Shown: positions 48,374-59,809, counted from the first letter of the stretch. The stretch: DNA of 64,000 bases from Eudorina sp. 2006-703-Eu-15 (GCA_003117195.1 BDSI01000137.1:181001-245000); one strand, 5' to 3'. Notes: generated by a model from the letters alone, not told the origin. Translations and numbers: made by a program.

Positions 48374-49961
48374 CCTCGTGGCTGCAGCACTTGGCTCTGT
48401 GAACCTGGCGAGCGGGCCCGGGCAGCAATGCATGGTTAAGCGTGATCGGGATCGTCTTGTGAGTGTACGTAATTTATCCTGTTTGGTTCGGAGGTAGGCT
48501 CGTTACCTGGCTCACGCAGGTTCCGGGTGCGCGGAGGACCGGCGGTGGAGCACCAACCATCCTGCAGTCGTGGGTGGAGCTGTGGAGGGCGATGGGTCCA
48601 AGGGGTGCAAGGCGGTCTCTGCCCGGACATGGCCTGACGTGCCGTGCCGTGCGTCTGGCCTGCTGTGGGTATGGGCATTCACAGGCAACGGGTCAAAGCT
48701 GACGTAAACGAACCAGTCCCCACAACCCAGGTTCTCCCGCCAAGGTTCGAATCCCGAGTCCCTTCCCGCCCTGTGATTCGGCGGGTCTGGTGCGGTTTCC
48801 AGGAGAGGCAATCCTGGTGCACTGGTAACCTGGTGTGTTGGTCGGTACGGCTGCATGGCCCCCCCCCCGCGGGTGACGGAGGATGGGTGCGCAATCCTTG
48901 GCAAGAGTTGATGAGATGAGGCACCTACGAGCTACTATCTGGGCCGGTGGGAACACCCGGTCGGGACTATGGGCCCACCGGGTCCACGGATCCACGGGAC
49001 TAAGGGCCCACAACCGTGGACCCTTAGTCCCGGATTCGCATCGGTGTAAGACAAAGTTAGGACCAACACCAGTCCTAGAAAGCTAGAATGCTTCCGACAA
49101 GTTCAGTTGCAGGCTGGATTCTGTTGGCGGTTTGATTCTTTCATTCATCACTGGCTGTACACTGCATCGAAGTGTGCTGGGATGGGGGGTCTGACCTGTC
49201 TGACCAGCCCGACCCAGCGTCTGCGCCACCAAGCACCCAATTTACCCCGTTTCACATATAACAGATACATTCGTTGTGACTGCAATATTTTACCCATACC
49301 TTCGTTGCGCGAGCGTGCCGATCTGTCCTGTTATCTGTCGAACCACGCCGACTTAAGCTAAGCACCAGGCCTCACCAGGACGCGACACCTTGAACCTGAT
49401 CACTCAATCTCTGTTGACAAGGTCGACACACGATTATTGTTTATTTGTCTCCTATGACGTGAATGGATATGAAGCGTTTCAGGTTTCCGGAAGAAGTCGG
49501 CACTTGCGAACGGAGGCATGGTCCTACTTCGACTATGGTATTTAAATAAATCAAAACATCTTGAAATATCTTGTGGAAAAAATGCTAGTTCAATTGCGAA
49601 TTATTCCTTACAAGGGGGGTTCGGCAAGTCGCATACGACGTTCCGAATTCCAAAACTAAAAAGTAGCGTTCGCGATTCGCCATTACGGACGGCGACCAGC
49701 AGTACACCAATATTTTGAAGGACATGTTACTATTTTATTAATATGAAGAGTCCCTAGCTCCCTACTCTCGTAAATATTGCAGACAACTTGGCACGACTCA
49801 AATCACACCGTGTCTGACAGGCGCAAGCGCCCGCCGCTCCTTAACACCGTAGTCCAGGCACATACACGATTGGCAACTCAGGGTCGGTCTGCAGCTTATC
49901 ATACACCGCAAGCAGTTAAGTTTGACGTGAATAACTCCTCAGAAGATAGACCCCACCGGGA
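48374..49961. other. Gene-free region with a dispersed repeat
   Basis: About 1.6 kb. It holds copy 1 of a dispersed repeat (48801-48979) with a Pol III B-box-like sequence just upstream, then AT-rich sequence up to the first PC-esterase-like gene. No gene recognised. Confidence 0.6.
48743..48979 (+). repeat. Dispersed repeat copy 1, possibly SINE-like
   Basis: 48801-48979 is similar (by eye roughly 80%) and in the same orientation to 57824-58005. Shared blocks include AGGAGAGGCAATCCTGG, CACTGGTAACCTGGTGTGTTGG, GGAGGATGGGTGC and GTTGATGAGATGAGGC. Just upstream, at about 48744-48754, GGTTCGAATCC matches the tRNA/SINE B-box consensus, though the flanking T-stem does not pair. The SINE assignment is an inference. 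Confidence 0.55.
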
Positions 49962-51644
49962 ATGTTTCCAGAACCTGGGGCGCCAAACCGGGCGACTAGG
50001 GGCGCCTTGCCCTCCCATCCTCACACGGCAGCATGTGGCTTCGTGTTTCTACTGATTTCCGTACTGATGGGGTGCTTGAGTCCATCCATGGCAGCTGTGG
50101 CCGCCGCCGCGGCAAGCACAGGAGCTCACTTACGACACGAGGGGCAGCAAACCGGCCAACTGCTGCGAATGCAGGAAGTCGACGGTCCTCAAGCGCTGCG
50201 CCGGCTGCAGCAGCAGCCACATCAACAGCAGCCACAGCAGCAGCAGCCACAGCCACAGCCACAACAGCAGCAGCAGCAGCAGCAGATTGATCAGAAAACC
50301 CGATCATCGCCATCACCGCCGCCACCGTCGCCACCACCGCCGCCTCCGCTGTCGCCGCCACCACCGCCGCCGCCAAAGACGCCACCTCCGAAGCCGCTAG
50401 CAGCACAGCCATCACCCAGGCCAGAGGATATCGTCACCTTTGACCACATGCCTTGCAAGCCCGATGACTTCAAAGGCCTGACGTATCACGGGCGGGAGTG
50501 CCACGTCTCGAACATCTGGCCGTCGCAAGGCGGACTTTGCCCCATCAACGGCTCTTGCGTGCCTGCTTGCTCCCGCTGCCTGCACTGGCGCCGCGGCCGG
50601 GTCTACTTTGATCAAGACGCCCTACCACCAAGGGGCGACGGGGACTCCTCTAACAACAGCAATGGCGGCTCTGTCGATGCGCCTTCGAAGGAAACCCACG
50701 AGCCACAGCGGCCGCCCCTGTGTGACAGCACGATCTGGGGTTTCGGTGGCTGGATCGGCGAGACGTGGGTGCCGTCCCGGACCTACCCGCAGTGTGGCAA
50801 CGGCTCCTCGCTGTCCCCCGGCGACATCTACCGGTGCCTCAAGGGCCGCCGCGTGGCCTTCTTCGGGGACAGCATGATCCGGCCCCTGATGGGCCGCCTC
50901 ATAGCCTACCTGCGCGGCATCCCGCAGTACATCGACCACCTGTATCACCACCCGGGCGGGTACTACATGACCAACGGCACCCACGACGTGTTTGTGGAGA
51001 ACAGCTTTCTGCCCAGCTTGCACGCCGGATTGAGGGCGGTGCACCCAGGCCACCAGGCGCCGGTCGCGCCCGAGGATGGGTGGGACCCACGGGTCACTCT
51101 AGAGATGCAGATGTTCTGGGCGCCCCACTTCGCCAAATACGAGCTGGACGGCCGTTCGTACCCATCGCTGTCTCAGCACCTGCTGGCGCTTGACGGCAGT
51201 GACGTGATGATCGCGGGCCCCATGTTCCACGACTACTCGTTGTACGACAGTTTCAGGGAGGAACTTTTGTCGTACTTTCGCCACCTCTCGCGCCACGGCA
51301 AGCGCGTCAAGCATTTTTTCTGGGTTTCCACAACAACCCGTGAGGAAGTACACGTTGAGCGGAATTATTTGATGCACGTTTTCGTGCAAGCGCTTAACCA
51401 GCGCGCTTTGTACGGCGATATGGCCGTACCGCGGGTATCGTACTTTGTGGATGCGGCGCGCATGGCGTTGTACCCGCCTGCGAAACGGGTGGATCGTCAC
51501 CATTTTCAGTGCAACAAACACGGCATCTTTCCGTCTTCGATTGCGTTCGACCTGGAGGGTATCGCGGCGGACAAGGACTGTCGCGACATTTTCAATTTGA
51601 ATGTGATCCAGAGCATCCTCAAGGTCGTGTGCATGGGCGGTTAG
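49962..51644 (+). CDS. GDS/DxxH (PC-esterase/TBL-like) membrane-anchored protein, paralog A
   Basis: Intronless 560-aa protein. Near the N-terminus is a hydrophobic segment (about residues 24-50, GFVFLLISVLMGCL) that would act as signal anchor. It is followed by a poly-Gln stretch (84-108) and a Pro-rich linker (about 115-150), giving a type II Golgi-like layout. The C-terminal part has a Cys-rich block (CHVSNIWPSQGG; CSRCLHWRRGRVYFDQD), the GDS motif Gly302-Asp303-Ser304 in VAFFGDSMIRPLMGRL, and Asp511-xx-His514 in VDRHHFQCNKHG. That pairing is the SGNH nucleophile and DxxH hallmark of PC-esterase, TBL and NXPE-type enzymes, many of which acylate or deacylate cell-wall polysaccharides or glycans. 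The substrate is unknown. A later Met at residue 36 or 43 is an alternative start but would cut the anchor. Its core (50783-51311) is almost identical to paralog B. Confidence 0.75.
   Translation: MFPEPGAPNRATRGALPSHPHTAACGFVFLLISVLMGCLSPSMAAVAAAAASTGAHLRHEGQQTGQLLRMQEVDGPQALRRLQQQPHQQQPQQQQPQPQPQQQQQQQQIDQKTRSSPSPPPPSPPPPPPLSPPPPPPPKTPPPKPLAAQPSPRPEDIVTFDHMPCKPDDFKGLTYHGRECHVSNIWPSQGGLCPINGSCVPACSRCLHWRRGRVYFDQDALPPRGDGDSSNNSNGGSVDAPSKETHEPQRPPLCDSTIWGFGGWIGETWVPSRTYPQCGNGSSLSPGDIYRCLKGRRVAFFGDSMIRPLMGRLIAYLRGIPQYIDHLYHHPGGYYMTNGTHDVFVENSFLPSLHAGLRAVHPGHQAPVAPEDGWDPRVTLEMQMFWAPHFAKYELDGRSYPSLSQHLLALDGSDVMIAGPMFHDYSLYDSFREELLSYFRHLSRHGKRVKHFFWVSTTTREEVHVERNYLMHVFVQALNQRALYGDMAVPRVSYFVDAARMALYPPAKRVDRHHFQCNKHGIFPSSIAFDLEGIAADKDCRDIFNLNVIQSILKVVCMGG
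50783..51311 (+). repeat. Near-identical tract shared with paralog B
   Basis: 529 bases match 55484-56012 with only three differences by eye (51066 G/A, 51191 T/C, 51293 C/T). The genes are clearly diverged immediately outside. The tract encodes the GDS motif and the following core. Confidence 0.9.
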
Positions 51645-54602
51645 GCTGCTGCATGCGTCGTCATCCCGCGGGAGCAAGAAGATGGTAGGTGGTGGTGTAG
51701 TGGGCCTGCGGCGGCTGGGGCTCGTTGTTGAGTATAGTTCGTTGGGCAGTTAGGCTGCCAGATCCAGATCCAGATCTGGGGTCGCTCAGTTGGCGCACAG
51801 CAGAGCAATTATGTAGCTAGAGAACGTACACAGGTAGATGTGGGGTCCACCTTGCAACGGGCGCTCTACAGGAAGATAGGTACGTACGTAGCAATCCACG
51901 GTGTGGGTAGTTTCATTCACAGCTGCAGCTGCCTTGCCAAAAGCGAGCAGAGTGGTTGCAGAGCCCTGTTCGGATGAAGTAATGGTGAAATTGTGGTAAT
52001 GCCGTACGGCAACGGAGCCGTGCGTGATGTTTCCGTACTCATTTTGGCAATTGGAACGAATGACATCCTATCTGTGACATCAGACGTCTTTTTTTCATTC
52101 TCGGAGCGCTTCGCGTTATGCATGTTCGGTCTACGTTGTGGTTTGGCAGGTGGCAAAAGACAATCAATTGATTGCAGGCAGGTTACTTGCCTGGCTGGTG
52201 ATACGCTGGTGGTTGGCATGTGAGTGATGCTGCGCCGGAAGCATCGAAATGGTTAGAAGTTGAACAGGGTTGAACTTGCTAGCTATTCAGCTAGTTGATA
52301 CGTGTACATAGCGTATCGAATGGGAAGCCTGAGTTTAACAGGAAGCCAGTGCTTTATTTTCCTTAAAGGTGGAGCACCCGGCCATACATAGCTAGAGATT
52401 TGTAGCGACGTACTCCTCGTACGCCAGTACGTACGTGCCCTACTTATCCTCGCTTGGTAACTGCCCTGGGCCGGGTACTGTAGCTGGGCATGGCTGCTGG
52501 CTGGCTGGCTGAATGGGTGTCATCCGTGTTACAGTGGACGGCCCAATGACCATTGCCTGACCAGTACCCACGCGAACCATCCAGCGCGCACTCACCAGGA
52601 AACAACCTTGCGGCGTCCCGCCAGGTTATCAGCTGTCTAACGCCTGGGTGTCGTGTGTGGTGCTTTCTAGCTGCACAACCCTGCTCCTGAGATTGCGTTT
52701 TCCAGACAGAACGCTCGCCACCCGGGAGAGGCCGGGAGCGAGGTTGTTGCGTTCTGCAGCGTTCTGGGGTAGGTGCAGGCGTGCTGGCGACGGTGTATCA
52801 ACCCCATCCAGACTTTCCTCATCCAGACTTTATTTCACATGTCAGTATCTGCTACGGGCAATTAGTTTCCTGTTAAGCCCAGTTCCTTCGGAAACACCGA
52901 CAGAGTTGGTATGGCAGTTGCGTGGCCCTCATCGTGTGGTTGTTAGATCACAGGCCGCACATTCCGCAACCTTGTCACGGGCCACACGCATTAAGGATGT
53001 ATGTCAGCTTTCATTTGCCAGCCATTGTGGCGCTTGCAGCCGCACTCGCTCCAGGGAGTTGTCGATACATGTATTTTTGTTTGACGTCTGAAATCCACTG
53101 TACGTCGATGCATGACAGTTCAAGCTCCCACTGAATGAAGGATTATCCAAGATCCGTAGACAGGTAGGCCATAAACAGGGTCCGGCGGACCCGGATTGTA
53201 CGACCGGCGGACCGAAGGCGGACCTGAATTATGTGCCTTACGGTCCGCCGCAGAAGAACACGAACATATTCCTTGAAATGATGCTATTCTTAAGTATTGT
53301 TTGCATCAATTTGAAGTCCTTATCGTGCAGATTGTTCTGCGCTTTTGTTTGTTCGGTCCTGCCGGACCTGCTTTATAGTCGTTGCGTCAACTAACTAACA
53401 CGATGTTTGCTAATAACGTATTATTGTATAGCGTTTAATCTCCGTTTATGTGGACCGTTTCGCTGTAGGACATTCACTCGGCAAAAGCAGAACGTATCCG
53501 CGCGCTGCTCTTACAGGATCAGCAGCGGGCACCATATAAAACTTGTTCCCTGCTTTATTCCATGAATTTGCAACATGTCGGGTGACCCAGGCGCCTCCCG
53601 TACGATAGCTCCAACTCGATAAGCCCGCATGCAGGCCGTGTCCCGCGACCTAACAAACGCTCCTAAGGTGTTTGCAAACACGAGGGGCGAAGCCTGGTGC
53701 CGAAACGGGCTCGACGCCAGGTCGCAACACGCGAGTCCGCCGGAGCGTCCGCCTTAGGTCGCAGAGGTGGACGAGCGAGTACGGAGCCCGGTCCGCCGGC
53801 ACCCGATATGTCACCATATTAAGCAGAAATTGAATGCGCTGACCGCCGCACGCGATTCCTGTTATCCTAGACCAACATGCAGGCAAACAAGCGCAACATA
53901 TCCTTGCGCGCAAGATATCCTTGCGACAATGTACTGATACTGACGCAGTAATTGGCGGCTTATTTGGCACGTGGTTTCGACATATGCGTATGCACCACTG
54001 TTTGCACCGATCATTTGACCTAATTTAGCAATGTTCCGTCGATTAGCTGCTGCTCGTGTTTTCAAAGCAAACATGGTCGTCGACAACGCACAATGTTTTC
54101 GCACGCGCGCGCCTTAAAACTGAAAATAAATCTATAGACAGATGAAGTACTTGGCAGGCCCTGCGTTAAAAAAATTCCGCAAAGGTTTTGACGGGTCTAG
54201 GCAGCACATGTACTGCAACTTTCGTAAATTTGCGAGCTGTGGTACGTACATAACCTACAATCTACTTGCATCAGCTGATTTCCATGATTTCACAAGATGT
54301 ACACCCTGGTGCCGTTTGCTAGACAGCGCGCAGTCGTGTCACCGTACGCACTTGTTTCTGGGGCTTAAAACCTCTTTTTTTATACATGAAATATAAATTT
54401 TGATAAAGAACCTTAGAAAACTGGCCTGGAATGTGGGATCAATAAGAACTGGTACTGCCATGGGTACAGTACATACTGTAAGAGGAATCCTTCCGGCCGA
54501 TCCACTGTCAAGCGCGCACTACCATTGTATGCACTCACCGGCTCTGCAAGGAACTGCCTCTCATTAGACCAATGAATGGCTTGTGTGTAGGCACTGCTAA
54601 CG
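51645..54602. other. Spacer between the two PC-esterase-like paralogs
   Basis: About 3 kb with no convincing gene on either strand. The sequence is relatively AT-rich with scattered short repeats (for example GGTCCGCC/GGCGGACC inverted motifs near 53180-53250). No similarity between this spacer and the region downstream of paralog B was noticed. Confidence 0.55.
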
Positions 54603-56345
54603 ATGCCGTCTCCACTGGCGCGAACCAGAGCCGTTCTTAGACTTCTTACGCCTCGCCCTCATCTATCGTCACGGGGTCTTAATAAACTGCTGATTTCCGC
54701 GTTGGTATTATTGTACTTGACCGCCGCGGCCAAGACTTTTGCAAGGCCCCAGCTGCTGCTGCGCGAGGCGCGGCCGCCGCCACCGCCGCTGCATCATGCA
54801 TCCCACGACAACGGCGAGCAGCAGCAGCTGCGGTTGCAGCAAAAAGCACTGCGCCGGCGGCTGGATCAGGAGCCTCTGCTGCTTGAGCAGCAGCTGGGGG
54901 ATATAAAGCAACAGCTGCAGGAGCAGCTGCAACAACAGAAACAAAAACAGCAGCTGCAGCAACAGGAACAGCTGGTGCAACAGCAGCAGGAACAGGAGCA
55001 GCTGGTGCAACTGCCGCAGCAGCAGGACCAACAACAGCAGCGGGCAGGCCAGCAGCAACAAACAACGCCTGATGAGCCTCTGATGATACAGGAAATACTG
55101 ACCATCGCCAACATGTCATCGTGTCAGCCCAAGGACTTCGAAAACCTGCCGTACCAAGGGTACGAGTGCCACATCTCCAACATCTGGCCCGACGGTCTTT
55201 GTCCCATCGATGGGTCCTGTTTGCCTGCGTGCTCCCGGTGCCTGCACTGGCGCCGCGGCCGGGTGTTCTTTGACCAGGACATCACGCCGGGCACCTTCGT
55301 TGGATGGCACTCTGGAAACAGGGCCGACGGCGGTCGTCCGGAAGGCGGCAAAGCGCGTGTGGAAGAACACGTGGCTCAAGAGGAGATGCTACGGTGTGAC
55401 AGCACAATCTGGGGGTTTGGCAGCTGGGTTGGCGAGACGTGGTTGCTGTCCCGGAGCTACCCGCAATGGATGCCGTCCCAGATCTACCCGCAGTGTGGCA
55501 ACGGCTCCTCGCTGTCCCCCGGCGACATCTACCGGTGCCTCAAGGGCCGCCGCGTGGCCTTCTTCGGGGACAGCATGATCCGGCCCCTGATGGGCCGCCT
55601 CATAGCCTACCTGCGCGGCATCCCGCAGTACATCGACCACCTGTATCACCACCCGGGCGGGTACTACATGACCAACGGCACCCACGACGTGTTTGTGGAG
55701 AACAGCTTTCTGCCCAGCTTGCACGCCGGATTGAGGGCGGTGCACCCAGGCCACCAGGCGCCGGTCACGCCCGAGGATGGGTGGGACCCACGGGTCACTC
55801 TAGAGATGCAGATGTTCTGGGCGCCCCACTTCGCCAAATACGAGCTGGACGGCCGTTCGTACCCATCGCTGTCTCAGCACCTGCTGGCGCTCGACGGCAG
55901 TGACGTGATGATCGCGGGCCCCATGTTCCACGACTACTCGTTGTACGACAGTTTCAGGGAGGAACTTTTGTCGTACTTTCGCCACCTCTCGCGTCACGGC
56001 AAGCGCGTCAAGCTGTTCTTCTGGGTTGCCACTTTACCGCACGACAACCAGCACGTCGAGAGGAATGCCCACATGCGCGCGTTCGTAGAAGCGCTGAACC
56101 AGCAGGCACTGTCCGGCAACACGGCCGTACCGCGCATGTCGTACTTCGTGGACGTGGCTCGCATGTCGGCGACCTCGCCTGCCAAAACGGTGGACCTGCA
56201 CCACTACCAGTGCAACAAACACGGCATCTTCCCCATGCCGCTAACAAACAATCTGGAGGGCATCGCGGCGGACAAGGACTGTCGCGACATTTTCAACTTG
56301 AATGTGATCCAGACCATCTTGAAGGTCGTGTGCATCAGCGGTTAG
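54603..56345 (+). CDS. GDS/DxxH (PC-esterase/TBL-like) membrane-anchored protein, paralog B
   Basis: Intronless 580-aa paralog of the gene at 49962. A basic leader is followed by a clear transmembrane anchor (about residues 27-44, LNKLLISALVLLYLTAAA). A long Gln/Leu/Glu-rich region (about 73-155) is likely coiled coil and replaces the Pro-rich linker of paralog A. The conserved Cys block (CHISNIWPDGLC; CSRCLHWRRGRVFFDQD) precedes the GDS motif Gly322-Asp323-Ser324. The C-terminus carries Asp531-xx-His534 in VDLHHYQCNKHG. Like its neighbour it should be a Golgi or secretory SGNH/PC-esterase-like enzyme of unknown substrate. It has a small internal duplication before the shared tract, reading SYPQWMPSQIYPQ where paralog A has a single TYPQ. 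The absence of introns in both copies stands out in this intron-dense window. Confidence 0.75.
   Translation: MPSPLARTRAVLRLLTPRPHLSSRGLNKLLISALVLLYLTAAAKTFARPQLLLREARPPPPPLHHASHDNGEQQQLRLQQKALRRRLDQEPLLLEQQLGDIKQQLQEQLQQQKQKQQLQQQEQLVQQQQEQEQLVQLPQQQDQQQQRAGQQQQTTPDEPLMIQEILTIANMSSCQPKDFENLPYQGYECHISNIWPDGLCPIDGSCLPACSRCLHWRRGRVFFDQDITPGTFVGWHSGNRADGGRPEGGKARVEEHVAQEEMLRCDSTIWGFGSWVGETWLLSRSYPQWMPSQIYPQCGNGSSLSPGDIYRCLKGRRVAFFGDSMIRPLMGRLIAYLRGIPQYIDHLYHHPGGYYMTNGTHDVFVENSFLPSLHAGLRAVHPGHQAPVTPEDGWDPRVTLEMQMFWAPHFAKYELDGRSYPSLSQHLLALDGSDVMIAGPMFHDYSLYDSFREELLSYFRHLSRHGKRVKLFFWVATLPHDNQHVERNAHMRAFVEALNQQALSGNTAVPRMSYFVDVARMSATSPAKTVDLHHYQCNKHGIFPMPLTNNLEGIAADKDCRDIFNLNVIQTILKVVCISG
55484..56012 (+). 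repeat. Near-identical tract shared with paralog A
   Basis: Counterpart of 50783-51311 at a constant offset of 4701 bases; three mismatches seen in 529 bases. Confidence 0.9.
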
Positions 56346-57091
56346 GCCGCTGGCTGTGTGGATGACGGCTTAGTTGGATCGGCAGGTTCCGCTGGATGCT
56401 GGTGGTGGGTGTTGGACCCGGGAAGGGCAATCAATGATTTCGGAGAAGTCCACATGTGGGAAGGAATGAGCGCGCCCCGAAACACGGGGGGAAGGTAGAT
56501 AGGCGCGCGATGGCTGCGTGTACTGCGAAGTGTGTGGCGGAGTGGCCGCCGTAGAGGTCATTCCGCCGGATGACGGTAGCGCGCTAGGTTGGCATCATTT
56601 TCTCACAACGTCTTCTTTGAAATTGAGGAGTTCGGCACATAACAGCGGCGCAGCGGTGTTCCAGGTCGTGGGTGGACGCCAGGGGAAGCAGCGGCACCGT
56701 ACCAGTGCCGTGCATGTGCGTACCTTGATACCTTGACACTCGTCGAACATTTCTGATCGTATATTGTCATAAACTTATAAATACGAAGTGTTCAGAGGGG
56801 CCACGCTTGGAGAACGCGTGGCGGCATTAATAAATATAGGTGTTGGCTGCGAAATGGATACGTGCGTATTTCGTTGGTGACTGCATTATTGCCTTCCATA
56901 CATTCATTTTTCATTCCATGTCTGTCGCTCGGCGGGTGTGCGTGGACGGGTAGATAAAATGAATAATAGGTGGATGTTGTTGCTGTTATTTGTCGTGCAG
57001 GACAAGGTAGGTGATGTCGATCACCAAATCCTGGATGGGTGATGGAGCCGCGGGTTTGGCCTTCATGCACCTTCATGTGCAGCGGTGCCGG

Positions 57092-57196
57092 TGGGGAGGG
57101 CGGGAGGGTGGGGAGGTGTAGAGGGCGGGAGGGTGGGGAGGTGGAGAAGGCGTGAGGTAGGGAGGGCGGGAGGGAGGGAGGGCGAGAGGTAGGGAG
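57092..57196 (+). repeat. GGGAGG-rich simple repeat
   Basis: Imperfect repeats of GGGCGGGAGGGTGGGGAGG and GGGAGGGCGGGAGG units. Confidence 0.75.
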
Positions 57197-57823
57197 ACAA
57201 GGGCTTGTGCGCTGATGCAAACGCTTGGGCAGAGCGGGGCAGAGACAGCACTGCACGCACTAGATAGCTGCCCGCCTCACTCATGCCGGCGGCTCTGTTT
57301 CGGGATAGATAGATCGGGGGCCGGATCGGATGGATGCGTCGCTGCTGCGTGATGTAGTGCTGGGAGTCGTCCAGGCCCCGTGCCCAGTCTAGCTTGCTTG
57401 CCTTGCCCAGGCTGCCCTGCGATGAGCACAGGCGTGAATAACTGGATGGAGGCGTGGATATGCGAGAGTGTGCGTGACGACTTCTCCGACGCCAGTAGCT
57501 AGGCTGGTGGCGCCAAGGCGAGGCCGTAAGGGATACTGCCGCGACGTGTGTATGTACGGCATGGCATCAGCGGCGCCGTCTGACCGAATGTTGTACAACC
57601 ATGTCGAGGCAACGCACGTGATTTATAAGTTGTGTTGCCGTATGGCAAAAGGGGACGACGCAGCGCGTGACGCGGCGCGTCAGGAGCGAGCGCACACGCT
57701 TGTGGAGAGATAGAGCCTTTAAAGTTTGAAAGGTCATGCATGGTTGCATGGTGAGGAAGCTTCGCCTGTCACCGATGACCGGCGGGGTGGGCTGTAACAT
57801 TTTTTAAAATAATGGTTGCCGGC

Positions 57824-58005
57824 AGGAGAGGCAATCCTGGCGCACTGGTAACCTGGTGTGTTGGCCGGTATGGCTGCATGACCCCTCTGCACCCGCGGGT
57901 GATGGAGGATGGGTGCACAGTCCTTGGTAGGGGTTGATGAGATGAGGCGCCGTCGAGCTATCTGGATGGGCCCGTTGGAACGCCCGGTCGGGACGGAGGG
58001 TCCAC
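57824..58005 (+). repeat. Dispersed repeat copy 2
   Basis: Second copy of the repeat at 48801-48979, same orientation. It lacks the B-box-bearing upstream part and may be 5' truncated; it is preceded by an A/T-rich run. Confidence 0.7.
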
Positions 58006-58246
58006 CTTGTAACGGTTGCCCATATACACAGCGCTCTGCAAAACATGGTCGCCGGCTGTTGCAGCGTTTGGAAGCGCCGAGCACAGCAGCTTTGCAAATA
58101 CGTGGAGGATTCGTAAGAATGAGCTTTTGTGGGCATGGCGCATATGCGTGATTTGCCAGGTTGCTACGGCCAGGTTGTTGCGGCTACGCACGGCTAGATA
58201 GATACCACGGATTAGCTGTACGCACCTCAGCACGACCGTAGTTTTT

Positions 58247-58288
58247 GGGCGAGGCCCCAGCGCGAAGCGCGTTCGGGGGGCCCCGCCC
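58247..58288. repeat. GC-rich hairpin
   Basis: GGGCGAGGCCCC (58247-58258) pairs with GGGGCCCCGCCC (58277-58288) at 11 of 12 positions around an 18-base loop that itself contains GCGCGAAGCGCG. A related GGGGCCCCGCCC string occurs near 59215. Confidence 0.6.
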
Positions 58289-59791
58289 CCTAGGATTACC
58301 CCTGTCCGTTGGTCCGCCGTGCGACGTGTGTCCATGGGTAACGGCCAAACGTTCATTATCCGCTAAACTAATTAGCAAGCTTTGTCACATTAATTGTCCT
58401 CTATTGCTAGGTATCTTTGGTTTGGCTGACAAAAAATGTTTGCGCACAAACGGTCAAAGTAAAGCTCCGCGACCCAGGTCAACGTCCACCCAACGTCTCT
58501 CGCGCTCATATTTGTTTTAACAGGTGCCGCGTGTTGAATATTAAGATTAGGAGCAGGTGGCGCGTGCTAAATTGAACTTCCATACTGTTCTAAACATCAA
58601 AATGCCACCGACATCAAGATTTGACTTTCTGTCTTGCCAGATGAATACAGTTCAACAATGTGTATGGAATCAAAGTTTCAAGATGCAAAGGGATAGCATA
58701 CCGAGTACCAACGAGTTCTCCAGTTCCCATGGCCGAAGTCCGGGTCTCACCGCGGCTTTTTTGCACCCTGCTTTTGCCTTACATTTGCTATGTAACTATT
58801 GATGGCAAACTTTAGAGGTTCATGTCTGCTGCGGGCGTGCAACTGAAGGGCTGCATGCTTGCCGACGGACCTACATGCTTTAGCTTGCTCAATCTATGCA
58901 CGCCGATCCACCTTCAACATCAAGGACGCCCTCAGGCACCCTTTCACTCTCTCACACTCTTGCGCGGTAATAGAGTTTGGTTGGTTGGTTGTTACATGTT
59001 GTACAGGCCTTACGGCTATAAACATGTGTTCCCCCACAACGGTCATCCGTCAAAGGGCGCACAAAAAGACCAAAAGAACAAAAGTAGCAGAATCTCTCAT
59101 CTCTGCAGCTTTTCCTTCCGCAACTTCTGCACCTGATATAAGAAGTGACCAAGCTTGCACTTTTTTTTATTTTGACCAATAGAGTTTCCGTTGTAAAGCA
59201 GTACGGATTGTATGGGGCCCCGCCCTTTTTCAGGCTTCGAGGAAGCCGACCCCTACTTGGCCGTGACATGAAACCGAACACACAGACACGTGATTTACGG
59301 CAACTTAGCACATTTCCCGAAACATGTATCACGTTCGCGTGCAACAGTTGCTTGTAGTGCCGTTGGATAATATTTATTGTACCAATGGCAAGTGCACGGG
59401 CAGAGGAGCACGGGACCGGGAATGAAGCGTGTTATATAACAGCAATTAGTGCGCATCCACACATGATAACAGTTGCTAGCTTGGAAATTTGAGACATGCC
59501 CAGAATGCGAAACTCTGCCTATCCCGTACTGCAGGGACCTGCAGGGACTTGGTAAGCCCAAAACCTCACCAATATCTGATTCTGCGTACTTTGTACCTAC
59601 GGGTAGGGTGCCCTATTCTGAACTGTTCTAAACACATCCGTATTTTGCTCATATTGATTGGGGCAACCTACCCCTGCGAAGTGAATGAGACTGAAATGCT
59701 CGGCCTTGGGGTACGACACTGTACGGTGTGAGCAAATTGCATAACTCAGGGCGAGCCCAGGTGCAACCCTCGAAATTACTTTACACGTTCT

Positions 59792-59809
59792 CTCTAAAGC
59801 GCATTAGAG
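59792..59809. repeat. Terminal inverted hexamers of the recombinase unit, copy 1
   Basis: CTCTAA (59792-59797) and TTAGAG (59804-59809) form a perfect inverted repeat around AGCGCA, within 10 bases of the unit's end. This arrangement is like recombinase arm sites flanking a short crossover core; the role is inferred. The same 18 bases recur at 62131-62148. Confidence 0.5.

Larger units (their letters stand above)
56346..59784. other. Gene-free region with repeats
   Basis: 3.4 kb without a recognisable gene. It contains a purine-rich GGGAGGGC tract (about 57090-57200), dispersed repeat copy 2 (57824-58005) and a GC-rich hairpin (58247-58288). The right edge abuts the first recombinase unit. 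Confidence 0.6.

Noticed and set aside
48744..48754. GGTTCGAATCC as part of a tRNA gene
   Set aside because: The bases around it do not form a T-stem, and no acceptor stem or anticodon arm could be built upstream.
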